Assembly (NCBI GenBank): GCA_003167555.1 | Contig: PMSN01000012.1 | Location: 1-64,000, forward strand | DNA length: 64,000 nucleotides | Direction of reading: 5' to 3' | Origin: Spartobacteria bacterium | Lineage (GTDB): Bacteria > Verrucomicrobiota > Verrucomicrobiia > Chthoniobacterales > UBA10450 | In this document: positions 44,016-52,546 of the stretch, one piece after another | Position numbering within the stretch: position 1 is the first letter of the stretch | How the letters are laid out: every line of letters begins with the position of its first letter | Position numbers and translations under genes: made by a program | The notes under the pieces: model-generated | Database searches by the model: none | Seen by the model: only the letters and a program-made list of their open reading frames with translations | What the model was told of the DNA's origin: nothing

Positions 44016-45064
44016 GGTAGGAGTAGCTTCTTTATAGCCTTGGCAACTGCGCGACCCAGCAAAGGTGGAACGCTATTTCCGATTTGTCGTGCGATCTGAT
44101 ACGGCGTTCCGCAAAACCGCCAACTGTCTTGGATGCTTTGCAACCGCGCACCCTCTCGGAGTGAGATTACGCGATTCTGTTGCGGATGTATGTAACGGCC
44201 CTTTGACGGGTTGAGAAATTCTGTTCGAAGAGTGTTGCATGGGGCATCCCATTGCATACGCCCCCAAATATCAGTGACCTCACCAGGTGTTTTCCACCAT
44301 GATGGCGGTGCGAGCTGCGGAGCGTTTGCCATGATATCACGCTTATCGCCGCCGCGTGGAATAACGAGCATTCTTGCGAGGGCGAGTTCGGATGGCGTTG
44401 CTGAATAATGGTGATTCTTGCCGTCCGGTCTTCGCGGCAATCCCGAGAAACAATCGCGCACTGTGGTCGGAACGTTTTTCCTAGAGGAACGAATTACGGG
44501 AAAGCCTATTCGCGTTGCGATCGTGAATGATCTTAGCCGCAATTGAGCGACGCCAAAATCCACCGCATTGAGAACGAATGGCCTAACGTCGTAACCCAGT
44601 TTCCTTAATCGGCGATAAAGTGTGTCCCACTGAGGCGAGTCAAGAAATGCAACAACATTCTCGACCACGATGACGAGCGGCTTAGCACTTCGAGCCCAGC
44701 GAGCGACTTCCAAACACAATGTGTTTCGAGGATCGGCTTGATCACGGCGCCCGAGCGTCGAAAAACCTTGGCAGGGTGGGCCCGAAATTAGGACATCGCA
44801 TTCCTGTGCCGGCACCGCCCGCCGCACATCCATAACGTCAATCCTAGATCGCAGGTTATTTACGTGAGTGGCCGCGGCGACTGGGTCCTCTTCGACTGCG
44901 TGGATGATGTCGAATCCCTCCTGTTCGAACGCGTGAGCAAATAGGCCGGCCCCCGAAAATAGATCGATCACCCGCGGCCGCCACGGCGCGCTCCTTTCTA
45001 AGGAGTTCTTGATCTGGGGTAGCAAGTCAGTTACCATATACGCAATTAATTGCCTATATAGCAT
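44012..45064 (-). CDS. C5-cytosine DNA methyltransferase
   Basis: A 350-residue Dcm/M.HpaII-type enzyme with all core motifs: I VIDLFSGAGLFAHAF, IV ISGPPCQGFSTLG (catalytic Cys), VI VIVVENVV, VIII VAQLRLRSFTIA, IX REGARLQSIQDSW, X ARQIGNSVPPLLGRA. The variable target-recognition region is between VIII and IX. A downstream ATG at 45037 is an alternative start. It is divergent from the HTH gene over a 43-bp A/T-rich gap, where the regulator probably acts. The recognition sequence cannot be read from sequence. Confidence 0.95.
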   Translation of the reverse strand: MLYRQLIAYMVTDLLPQIKNSLERSAPWRPRVIDLFSGAGLFAHAFEQEGFDIIHAVEEDPVAAATHVNNLRSRIDVMDVRRAVPAQECDVLISGPPCQGFSTLGRRDQADPRNTLCLEVARWARSAKPLVIVVENVVAFLDSPQWDTLYRRLRKLGYDVRPFVLNAVDFGVAQLRLRSFTIATRIGFPVIRSSRKNVPTTVRDCFSGLPRRPDGKNHHYSATPSELALARMLVIPRGGDKRDIMANAPQLAPPSWWKTPGEVTDIWGRMQWDAPCNTLRTEFLNPSKGRYIHPQQNRVISLREGARLQSIQDSWRFCGTPYQIARQIGNSVPPLLGRAVAKAIKKLLLP

Positions 45065-45107
45065 AGAAATTGCGCTTATAGAAATATTATCTTCATGGTG
45101 AGCAGGT

Positions 45108-45401
45108 ATGTCTTGGGATCGAAGTCATCATTTGATCAACGCCCTTGTCGCGAACATCCATGCTCACGAAGGTCGGCGGGTAGCGGGAAAGGAGATCGCC
45201 GACTATCTGCGTGTTAGGCCAGCGACATTGTCGAAATGGTTGAACGCTCGCACGCGGTTGGAGCAAGTAGAGTGGCTGCTCCGCCTAGTCGAACGGTTGC
45301 CCGAAGATCGTTGGGTCAAAGAATTCAAAGACGCGCTCATGCGCGGGAAACCCCGCTCGAGAACACCCGCAAAGCGCCGCATTCGGATAACAAAGCGATG
45401 A
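45108..45401 (+). CDS. small HTH (XRE-like) regulator
   Basis: A 97-residue protein. A helix-turn-helix is visible in RRVAGKEIADYLRVRPATLSKWLNARTRLEQVEWLLRLVERLP. The C-terminus is strongly basic (KPRSRTPAKRRIRITKR). A good SD-like GAGCAGGT precedes the ATG. Its position, divergent from the methyltransferase and convergent with vsr, is that of a restriction-modification controller (C protein), though it is longer and the helix pattern is not a textbook C protein. Confidence 0.75.
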   Translation: MSWDRSHHLINALVANIHAHEGRRVAGKEIADYLRVRPATLSKWLNARTRLEQVEWLLRLVERLPEDRWVKEFKDALMRGKPRSRTPAKRRIRITKR

Positions 45402-45432
45402 CCGATCAACGTTTGAACCAGTGCGGGTGCCG

Positions 45433-45840
45433 CTAGCGCCCGAGATGTTTTCGCAATTTCGACAAAAAGGGCTGCGGTCGCGAAAGGCTGTGTTGCCAGA
45501 TTCGGAGCACAATCCATCCAGAAGCACGCAAGATTGCGGTGTTTCGGCGGTCGCGGTTTCGGTTTCGACGGATTTTGGCATTCCAGAACGTGGAGTTTGT
45601 TTTCGGAATTCTTTTGCAGCGGGTGCATCCGTGCCAGAAACACCCATCGACAAAAATCACGAGGCGCGCGTTCGGAAAAACAAAATCTGGATTCCCAAAT
45701 AGAGGGTAATTGCGACGCCAGCCCTTCATGCCGGAAGCTCGCAGAAGCGCCAACATCTTGAGTTCGGTTCTGAGATTTCCGGACGAGCGGATCCGTGACA
45801 TTATGTAAGAACGATGGCTTCGTGAGAAAACGTCGGCCAC
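45433..45840 (-). CDS. vsr: very short patch repair endonuclease Vsr
   Basis: A 135-residue Vsr that nicks DNA at T:G mismatches left by deamination of 5-methylcytosine. The family text is nearly complete: MADVFSRSHRSYIMSRIRSSGN, GWRRNYPLFGNPDFVFPNARLVIFVDGCFWHGC (catalytic Asp in FVDGCFWHGC) and GWIVLRIWQHSL. It is convergent with the HTH gene, 31 bp away, and co-oriented with the methyltransferase. Its presence confirms that the methyltransferase makes 5-methylcytosine. Confidence 0.96.
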   Translation of the reverse strand: MADVFSRSHRSYIMSRIRSSGNLRTELKMLALLRASGMKGWRRNYPLFGNPDFVFPNARLVIFVDGCFWHGCTRCKRIPKTNSTFWNAKIRRNRNRDRRNTAILRASGWIVLRIWQHSLSRPQPFLSKLRKHLGR

Positions 45841-46010
45841 CCATCAAGTTGTCCACGCGACACGTAATCGCAACTCCTACGTCAGCGAGAAGAAGCCTTC
45901 GCGTTTCAGCATGTAGTGGAGCATCAAACATAAGGATCTATTAGCCAACAGTTGCTCGCGCGGGCGATGGTGCTTATCATAGGCGGCGCTCACGAAATGG
46001 GCGGTTCATC

Positions 46011-46451
46011 ATGCAGAAAATAGGATTTGCCGAAGCTCTCGATTCGATCGTGGCCAGCGACCCGCGCTATCACCGGGATGCTTACGTTTTTTTGCGCGAT
46101 GCCCTCGATTACACGACGAAACAACAGAAGAAAACCAAAGGTGCCTCCGTCCGCCACGTCGCGGGCCCCGAACTTCTCGAAGGCGTGCGGCAATACGCGC
46201 TGAAAGAATTCGGCCCGATGGTCGTGACGGTTTTGTCGTACTGGGGAGTCCGCTCGTGCGAAGATGTCGGCAACATGGTTTTCAATCTGATCGGCGCCGG
46301 CATTTTCGGGAAGACGGAGGAAGATTCGATCGATGATTTCAAGAACGTCTTCGATTTCCAGGAAGCTTTTGTGAAACCGTTCGCGCCGGAGAAGCGCGCT
46401 CGTCTCGATGCACCCAATGCGTTGCCAGCACCCGCCCCGAAACTTTCCTGA
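46011..46451 (+). CDS. Minf_1886 family protein (Planctomycetes/Verrucomicrobia-restricted)
   Basis: A 146-residue protein of the Minf_1886 family. The conserved text is YHRDAYVFLRDALDYTT, HVAGPELLEGVRQYALKEFGPMVVTVLSYWGV and CEDVGNMVFNLIGAGIFGKTEEDSIDDF. The family is restricted to Planctomycetes and Verrucomicrobia and has no known function, which makes this gene the best taxonomic marker in the window. A proline/alanine tail follows. It lies 17 bp before the M16 peptidase gene. Confidence 0.88.
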   Translation: MQKIGFAEALDSIVASDPRYHRDAYVFLRDALDYTTKQQKKTKGASVRHVAGPELLEGVRQYALKEFGPMVVTVLSYWGVRSCEDVGNMVFNLIGAGIFGKTEEDSIDDFKNVFDFQEAFVKPFAPEKRARLDAPNALPAPAPKLS

Positions 46452-46468
46452 ACCGAGCCGCGCCTCCC

Positions 46469-49084
46469 ATGGCGCCGCTGCTCGCCGCTATGTTCTCTGC
46501 CCATCTTAAAGCCGCGCCGGTCGACAACAGCGCGGTCATCACGTTCCCGCCCAGCTCCGCGCAGAAACGCGTTCTGCCCAACGGCCTCACGATCGTCGTG
46601 CAGGAGGACCGGAGCGCGCCGGTCGTAAGTGCGCAGGCGTGGTGCGGCACTGGTAGCGTCGATGAGAACGAGCATCTCGGCGCGGGCTTGTCGCACATCC
46701 TCGAGCACATGCTTTTCAAGGGAACGAAAACGCGCACGACGAATCAGATCGCGCAAACGATCCAGGACGTGGGCGGTTACATCAACGCCTACACGTCGTT
46801 CGACCGGACCGTTTACTGGATCGATGTGCCGAAAGCCGGCACGAACGTCGCGCTCGACATCCTTTCCGATGCGGTGATGAACTCGACGCTGCCGGCCGAG
46901 GAATACGCGAGGGAACAGGAAGTGATCCGGCGCGAATTTGCCATGGGCATGGACGATCCCGACCGGATGGCGGGGCAATTACTTTTCGCGACCGCGTTTC
47001 AGCGCCATCCCTATCGGCTGCCCGTGATTGGCCAGATCGATGTCTACAACCAACTCACCCGCGATCAGGTGATGCAATATTACAAGGCGCGTTACGTGCC
47101 GAATAATCTCACGTTCGTCATCGTGGGCGATGTCGACGCGGAAGCGGTCTATCGGCAACTGGGCGATTCCTTCAAGGACCATCCGGCCCGGTCGCTCCAG
47201 CCGGTTTACATTCCGAGCGAGCCGCTGCAGCTCGGTCGCCGTATCGTTCACGAGGAATTCGCGACGGAGCTGACCCGCCTCTCGCTTGCCTGGCATATTC
47301 CGGAGATCACGCATCCGGACGTTCCGGCGATTGATCTTCTCTCCACGATTCTCGGAGACGGGCGCAGCTCGCGGCTCTACCGGCGCGTGCGCGAGGAAGC
47401 TGGTCTTGCCTACGGGATCTCGGCGTTTTCTTACACGCCGGGCGATCCCGGCTTGCTCGGGATCGACGCGACCGTCGATCCGGCCAAACGCGACGCGACC
47501 GAGGATCTCGTCTTGAAAATTCTCGACGAGATCAAACGTGAAGGCGTGAGCGCCGACGAACTGGCGAAGGCGAAGAAGATTTCATTGAGCCATCATCTCG
47601 CCTCGCTCACGACAATGCGCGGCCAGGCTTCGGACCTCGGCTCGAATTGGTTCCTCACGCGCAATCTCAATTTCACCCGCGACTATCTCGCGGCTGTCCA
47701 AAAAATTACGGAGGACGACATTCGCCGCGTCGCGGTCAAATATCTCACGGACGATAATCTGACCATTGTCTCCTTGAATCCGAAGGGAGCGCTCGCGGCG
47801 AAGACCGAATCCGCCAAGACGATCGCGGCCGGCGAGATTCAAAAGATCGAACTGTCGAATGGAATGCGGCTCCTGGTTCGCGAAGATCCGCGGCTGCCGC
47901 TCGTTTCGATGGTGGCTGTGTTCCGCGGCGGGTTGTTGGCGGAAACGCCGCAAACCAACGGCATCACCCGGCTGATGGCGAAAGTGCTGTTGAAGGGAAC
48001 GGAGACGCGCACCGCCGAACAGATTGCCGACACGGTCGAAGCCGTGGGCGGCAGCATCGCGAGCGATGCGGGGAACAACAGTTTCAGCGTTTCGCTCGAT
48101 GTCACTCAGCCGGATTTGGAGCTCGGCGCCGAGGTGCTCTCCGATGTCCTGCTCAACGCGACGATGCCGGAGAAGGCGGTCGCGCGGGAAAAGGAAGTGC
48201 AGCTCGCCGGAATCAAGGAAGACGAAGAGCAATTGACGACGGTGGCGCGCAATATTTTGCGCGAGGCACTTTTCCCCGAGCATCCTTACGCGCTCCGCGG
48301 CAAAGGCTCGGTCGATTCTGTCGCGAAGCTGACTCAGAAGGATCTGCTCGACTTTCGCGATCGTTATCTCGTGGCGAAGAACGGCGTGATTTCCGTTTTC
48401 GGAAACGTGAAGGCGGCGGAAGTGAAGGAAATTTTCGAGCAAGCGCTCGCCGGAATGAATCCGGGCACGCTCGCGCTGACCGATCCGCCGAAGCCGTCGG
48501 CGCTGACGAAGACGATCCCGGTGGAAAGTTTGAAGGACAAGGCGCAGGGCGTAATCATGGTGGGCTATCGCGGCGCGGATATGTTCAGTCCGGATCGGCA
48601 CGCGCTCGAGTTGCTCGATGAAGCCAGCAGCGATCTCGGCTCGCGTTTTTTCGTGCGCATCCGGGAGGAGATGGGTCTGGCCTATTTTGTCGGGGCCAGC
48701 CAGATGCAGGGTCTCGTGCCCGGACTTTTCCTTTTTTATCTCGGGACCGATCCGCAAAAAATCGAGCAGGTGAAGACGGCGCTGCTCGATGAAATTCACA
48801 AACTCGCCGCGGACGGCCTGACGAAAGACGAGCTGACGCGCGCGAAGAAGAAATTGCTCGGGCAACAGCAGATCGCGAATCAAAGCAACGATTCCTTCGG
48901 CTACATGGCCGCGCTCGATGAACTCTACGGGCTCGGCTTTGCGCATTACAAAACCGTCGAGCGCGAAGTGGAGGCGGTGACGCTCGAAGACGTGAAGCGT
49001 GTCGCGATGAAATATTTTCAAAAACAACCGTACGTGCTCGCGACCGTGCGGCCGCCGGACAAACCCGCGCCGAAAGGAAAGTAG
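46469..49084 (+). CDS. M16 (pitrilysin/insulinase) zinc peptidase, double-domain
   Basis: An 871-residue protein made of two M16 halves. The N-half has the inverted zinc motif LSHILEHMLFKGT (H76, E79, H80) and the distal Glu region YAREQEVIRREF. The C-half (from ~460, MRLLVREDPRLPLVSM) has the same layout, but the metal motif is degenerate (ITRLMAKVLLKGT), as in the inactive half of pitrilysins. A short hydrophobic N-terminus may be a signal peptide, so a periplasmic role is possible. It degrades peptides inside a clam-shell chamber. It is followed 3 bp later by DUF1844. Confidence 0.92.
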   Translation: MAPLLAAMFSAHLKAAPVDNSAVITFPPSSAQKRVLPNGLTIVVQEDRSAPVVSAQAWCGTGSVDENEHLGAGLSHILEHMLFKGTKTRTTNQIAQTIQDVGGYINAYTSFDRTVYWIDVPKAGTNVALDILSDAVMNSTLPAEEYAREQEVIRREFAMGMDDPDRMAGQLLFATAFQRHPYRLPVIGQIDVYNQLTRDQVMQYYKARYVPNNLTFVIVGDVDAEAVYRQLGDSFKDHPARSLQPVYIPSEPLQLGRRIVHEEFATELTRLSLAWHIPEITHPDVPAIDLLSTILGDGRSSRLYRRVREEAGLAYGISAFSYTPGDPGLLGIDATVDPAKRDATEDLVLKILDEIKREGVSADELAKAKKISLSHHLASLTTMRGQASDLGSNWFLTRNLNFTRDYLAAVQKITEDDIRRVAVKYLTDDNLTIVSLNPKGALAAKTESAKTIAAGEIQKIELSNGMRLLVREDPRLPLVSMVAVFRGGLLAETPQTNGITRLMAKVLLKGTETRTAEQIADTVEAVGGSIASDAGNNSFSVSLDVTQPDLELGAEVLSDVLLNATMPEKAVAREKEVQLAGIKEDEEQLTTVARNILREALFPEHPYALRGKGSVDSVAKLTQKDLLDFRDRYLVAKNGVISVFGNVKAAEVKEIFEQALAGMNPGTLALTDPPKPSALTKTIPVESLKDKAQGVIMVGYRGADMFSPDRHALELLDEASSDLGSRFFVRIREEMGLAYFVGASQMQGLVPGLFLFYLGTDPQKIEQVKTALLDEIHKLAADGLTKDELTRAKKKLLGQQQIANQSNDSFGYMAALDELYGLGFAHYKTVEREVEAVTLEDVKRVAMKYFQKQPYVLATVRPPDKPAPKGK

Positions 49085-49087
49085 TTT

Positions 49088-49525
49088 ATGGCTGAAGTCC
49101 AAACGAACACGCAAACAGGAGAGCTCTCGCAGCGCTTCATCGAATTCGTCATGATGCAGGCGCAAAACGCCGCGCTTTTTCTGGGTCAGATTCCGAACCC
49201 GCAGACCGGGCAGGGCGAAGTGAACCTGGAACTGGCCAAGATGTTCATCGATCAGCTCGGGATGATTCAGGAGAAGACGCGCGGCAATCTCACGAACGAA
49301 GAGTCGACGGTCCTGCGGAATACGCTTTCGAATCTCCAGATGGCGTTCGTGGAAGTGTCGCGCGACGTGAAGAGCGGCGGCGCGCCGGCGGCGCCCGAGC
49401 CGCCCGCGGCGCCGGCAGCAGAGCCGCCGACTGCATCAGCCCCCGCCGAAAAGAGTGAGGCGCCCGCGGCTCCTGTTTCCGAGAGCGAATCGCGCAAGAA
49501 ATTCACGAAGAGCTACGGCGCGTGA
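49088..49525 (+). CDS. DUF1844 family protein
   Basis: A 145-residue cytosolic protein. The DUF1844 core is SQRFIEFVMMQAQNAALFLGQIPNPQTGQGEVNLELAKMFIDQLGMIQEKTRGNL, with the NxLSNLQMAFVEV helix. The last ~50 residues are an Ala/Pro/Glu-rich disordered tail. Function unknown; it is coupled to the M16 gene by a 3-bp gap. Confidence 0.87.
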   Translation: MAEVQTNTQTGELSQRFIEFVMMQAQNAALFLGQIPNPQTGQGEVNLELAKMFIDQLGMIQEKTRGNLTNEESTVLRNTLSNLQMAFVEVSRDVKSGGAPAAPEPPAAPAAEPPTASAPAEKSEAPAAPVSESESRKKFTKSYGA

Positions 49526-49540
49526 CAGAATCAATTAACG

Positions 49541-49590
49541 AATTAGCGATTTACTCAATCGCTAAGTCCGCTCAGTCGTTAATTCGCTAA
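49541..49590. terminator. hairpin between DUF1844 and topoisomerase IB genes
   Basis: GCGATT-TACTC-AATCGC is a perfect stem inside a longer imperfect palindrome (TTAACGAATTAGCG / CGTTAATTCGCTAAG). It fills most of the 107-bp gap and is A/T-rich compared with the neighbours. It probably ends the M16-DUF1844 transcript. Confidence 0.55.
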
Positions 49591-49632
49591 GTCATTTGCG
49601 GCCTTCCATCGCACCGCACACGTATTGCTTTC

Positions 49633-50727
49633 GTGCCGAAGAAAAAAAAGAAGATCGCAAAGATCGAGATTGCGCCTGATCCCGTCGAGGTCGCGGAAGA
49701 AGCCGGGCTTCGTTACGTGACCGACGATCAGCCGGGGTACACGCGCAAAGCGAAGGGCGACGATTTTGAATTCTACGATGCGGACGGCAAACGCATCCGC
49801 GACGAGACGCGCCTGCTCCGCATCCGGCGGCTCGCGATTCCGCCGGCGTACAAGGACGTCTGGATTTGCCCGTCAGCGAATGGGCACATCCAGGCCACCG
49901 GGCGCGATGCGCGCGGCCGGAAGCAATACCGTTATCACGAGCGCTGGCGGGAGGCGCGTGCTGAAAACAAGTATGATCGCATGCTCGTTTTTGCCCAGGC
50001 GCTGCCGAAAATTCGCAGGCAGGTGAACAAGGACATGGGATTGCGCGACTTGCCGCAAAACAAGGTCCTGGCGACGGTCGTGCAGTTGCTCGGACGGACG
50101 TTCATTCGCATCGGGAACGAAGAATATGCGCGAGAGAACAAGTCGTTCGGCCTAACGACCATGCAGGACCGTCACGTCGACGTCAAAGGCGCGAAACTTA
50201 GTTTTAGTTTTCGTGGGAAGAGCGGTGTGAAGCATGAAATCGACGTGAACGACCGGCGGCTCGCGAACATCATCCGAAAGCTGCAGGACTTGCCCGGCCA
50301 GGACATCTTTCAGTACGAAGACGAAGCGGGCGAAGTGCGAAATGTGACTTCAGAGGACGTGAACGGTTACCTGGGGGAGATCACCGGCGAAGAGTTCACC
50401 GCGAAAGACTTTCGCACCTGGGCGGGGACGGTACTCACGGCGATGGCGTTGAGTGCGCAGGGCCCATTCGAGAACGAGACGCAGGCGAAACAAAACATTA
50501 AGGTTGCGATCGCGGCCGTGGCCAAAATTCTTGGCAATACGCCGACTGTTTGCCGGAAATGCTATGTGCACCCCGTGGTGCTGGAATCTTATCTCGACGG
50601 CGACATGATCGAGGGACTCCGGCGCAAGACGGAAGAAGCTCTCTCGGAAAATCTGGAGGACCTGCGGGCGGAGGAAGCCGCCGTGATGTCGTTTCTCCAG
50701 GAAAGACTGACGAAATTGAAACCGTGA
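49633..50727 (+). CDS. DNA topoisomerase IB (bacterial, poxvirus-like)
   Basis: A 364-residue type IB topoisomerase that relaxes supercoils through a 3'-phosphotyrosine. The N-terminal DNA clamp has LLRIRRLAIPPAYKDVWICPSANGHIQATGRDARGRKQYRYHERWR. The catalytic domain has Arg in MQDRHVDVKG.., KHEIDVNDRRLANIIRKLQDLPGQDIFQY, the HxxR-replacing FRTWAGTV and the nucleophile in CRKCYVHP (Tyr). It starts at GTG. Type IB enzymes are sporadic in bacteria. Confidence 0.92.
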   Translation: MPKKKKKIAKIEIAPDPVEVAEEAGLRYVTDDQPGYTRKAKGDDFEFYDADGKRIRDETRLLRIRRLAIPPAYKDVWICPSANGHIQATGRDARGRKQYRYHERWREARAENKYDRMLVFAQALPKIRRQVNKDMGLRDLPQNKVLATVVQLLGRTFIRIGNEEYARENKSFGLTTMQDRHVDVKGAKLSFSFRGKSGVKHEIDVNDRRLANIIRKLQDLPGQDIFQYEDEAGEVRNVTSEDVNGYLGEITGEEFTAKDFRTWAGTVLTAMALSAQGPFENETQAKQNIKVAIAAVAKILGNTPTVCRKCYVHPVVLESYLDGDMIEGLRRKTEEALSENLEDLRAEEAAVMSFLQERLTKLKP

Positions 50728-50754
50728 TGGAGAAGAGGGCTCGCGCCTTCCGGA

Positions 50755-51774
50755 TCACCGCGTCCGCGGCGCGGGCGTGGGCGAGGGGCGCCGCTGCGTT
50801 TTCGTCGTCTTCTTCACCGTGATCGTGTCCGGCGGATTCGTCTGATTGTCTTCCGGATATTTCTTGGTGCTGGGCCAAACCAGTCGCCACGGCTGCGACT
50901 TCACCGTCTGGGTCAGCTCCTTGACGTTTTCACCGCTCGCTTTGAGATCGGGCCCGAGCTGATTGAGATTGCCCATGATCGATTTCAACTTCTCGGAGGA
51001 CTCGCGAAAATTATCCAGCGTGAGCTTGATGTTGTCGTTGGCCGCCAGATCGCTGCTGATTTTTTGGACATTCTTGAGGGCCAAGTTCAGATCGCTGTCC
51101 CGGCCGGTCATGTTCGTGAGATTTTCGGCGAACGTGCGCATCTGGGCCAATGACATATTCAATTGAGAGTTTTCGTCGGTGATCCGGCTGAGATTCTGCG
51201 CGGTGGTCTGAAGTTCTTTCAATGTGTTGGTGGCTTCCAGCGCCACCGGCTTCACGATATCGAGCATTTTCGCGATCGATTCGCCAAAGTCGGGGACGCG
51301 CTCGCCGGCAAACATCTCGCCGTCGCTGGCCCGGCCCGAGCTTTCATTTCCCTGCGTGATGTCGATCGCGGTTTCGCCGAGCAGACCGAGCGTGATGAGA
51401 CGCGCCTTGGCGTCTTTGTAAACTAGCGCGGTCTTGTCCACCTTCACGTCGATGCGCGCTTCGTATTTCGGCTTCGCCTCGGGGGTCGTCGGGTTCGCAT
51501 CGCCGGAGTGAAGCGCCTGCGCGGCGGCCTCGGCGCGTTGCGCGTCTTCTTTCGAGACGGGCGAATACAACTTGTCGACCTGGCCGATCTTGCGCCCCGC
51601 GAGCAACACCGGCGCGCCGAGTTTAATCCCGGCGGCGTTGTCGAGATAAATGCTGTAGGTGACGAGCGGACGGAAGAGGCCGGGCGCGCCGAGCAGGATC
51701 AAAATTCCCGTCACGATCGCGATCGTGGCCAGCACGAGCAAACCGGTCAGGATTTCATTTCGTTGCAATTGCAT
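50755..51774 (-). CDS. mlaD: MlaD-family (MCE) substrate-binding protein
   Basis: A 339-residue inner-membrane-anchored MCE protein. One N-terminal helix (ILTGLLVLATIAIVTGILILLG) precedes the MCE beta-barrel (YSIYLDNAAGIKLGAPVLLAGRKIGQVDKL), which carries an insert of ~30 Ala/Pro residues, and a long helical C-terminus (~170-300) that could form the hexamer channel. It is the lipid shuttle of an Mla-type system. The start overlaps mlaF by 20 bp; the tail (TVKKTTKTQRRPSPTPAPRTR) is basic and disordered. Confidence 0.88.
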   Translation of the reverse strand: MQLQRNEILTGLLVLATIAIVTGILILLGAPGLFRPLVTYSIYLDNAAGIKLGAPVLLAGRKIGQVDKLYSPVSKEDAQRAEAAAQALHSGDANPTTPEAKPKYEARIDVKVDKTALVYKDAKARLITLGLLGETAIDITQGNESSGRASDGEMFAGERVPDFGESIAKMLDIVKPVALEATNTLKELQTTAQNLSRITDENSQLNMSLAQMRTFAENLTNMTGRDSDLNLALKNVQKISSDLAANDNIKLTLDNFRESSEKLKSIMGNLNQLGPDLKASGENVKELTQTVKSQPWRLVWPSTKKYPEDNQTNPPDTITVKKTTKTQRRPSPTPAPRTR

Positions 51775-52546
51775 CTTGGGTTCCTTCCAGAATCGGGCCT
51801 TCGGTGCTTCCGCTCAAGAACTGAGCGACCACCGGGTTTTCAGATTGCTTCAATTGCTCGGGCGGACCGCTCTCGATAATTTTCCCCTGATAAAGCATGG
51901 CCATTTTTGTGCCAATCCGAAACGCGCTGTCCATTTCATGGGTGACAATAATCGACGTGACCTTCGAAGTTTCCGTCAAGCTGATGATCAATTCGTCGAT
52001 GACCGAGCTTATCACGGGATCGAGCCCAGCCGAAGGTTCGTCGAACAAGATCAGCTCCGGCTCCATGACGAGCGCGCGCGCCAGGCTCACGCGTTTCCGC
52101 ATGCCGCCGCTGAGCTCCGAAGGCATGTCATGCTTCGCGCCGAGCATCCCGACCATTTCCAGTTTTGCGTCGACGATCTTGTCGATCTCCTCGCGGCTCT
52201 TGGTCGTCAATTCCTCCAGCGGCAGCGCCACGTTATCGCGCACGTTTCGCGAGCTGAGCAGGGCCGAATATTGATAGACCATTCCGATTTGGGAGCGCAC
52301 CTGTTGGAGCTTGCGCCGCGTCAAGCGTGAGATTTCGAACTGCTTGAAAAAAATCGAACCGCCCGTGGGCGGGAGAATTCCCAGGATCAAACGCAGGATG
52401 GTGCTTTTGCCGCTGCCGCTCTGGCCCATGATGACCACGCGCTCGAGCGGTTCGATCTCGAGGGAGACGCCCTCGAGAACTTCTTTTTCGTCGAACCGGA
52501 GCCGCACATCGCGGAGTTCGACCACTGAAGGAGTCGGCGCGCTCAT
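51755..52546 (-). CDS. mlaF: MlaF-type ABC transporter ATP-binding protein
   Basis: A 263-residue ATPase. Walker A is IMGQSGSGKSTILRLILG, the signature is ELSGGMRKRVSLARALVMEPELILFDEPSAGLDP, the D-loop and switch His are in SIIVTHEMDSAF. The MRKR form of the signature is typical of MlaF/Ttg2A. It overlaps mlaE by ATGA and mlaD by 20 bp, so all three are coupled. Confidence 0.93.
   Translation of the reverse strand: MSAPTPSVVELRDVRLRFDEKEVLEGVSLEIEPLERVVIMGQSGSGKSTILRLILGILPPTGGSIFFKQFEISRLTRRKLQQVRSQIGMVYQYSALLSSRNVRDNVALPLEELTTKSREEIDKIVDAKLEMVGMLGAKHDMPSELSGGMRKRVSLARALVMEPELILFDEPSAGLDPVISSVIDELIISLTETSKVTSIIVTHEMDSAFRIGTKMAMLYQGKIIESGPPEQLKQSENPVVAQFLSGSTEGPILEGTQDAIATK

Noticed and set aside
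45050-45107. Divergent promoters with exact -35/-10 boxes between the methyltransferase and HTH genes
   Set aside because: The gap is A/T-rich and contains TATTAT and TTGCGC, but no pair has acceptable spacing, so I did not call a promoter.
47582-49165. 527-codon minus-strand ORF opposite the M16 peptidase
   Set aside because: Shadow frame; composition biased to Arg/His/Leu and no motif, while the plus strand has a clear HxxEH peptidase.
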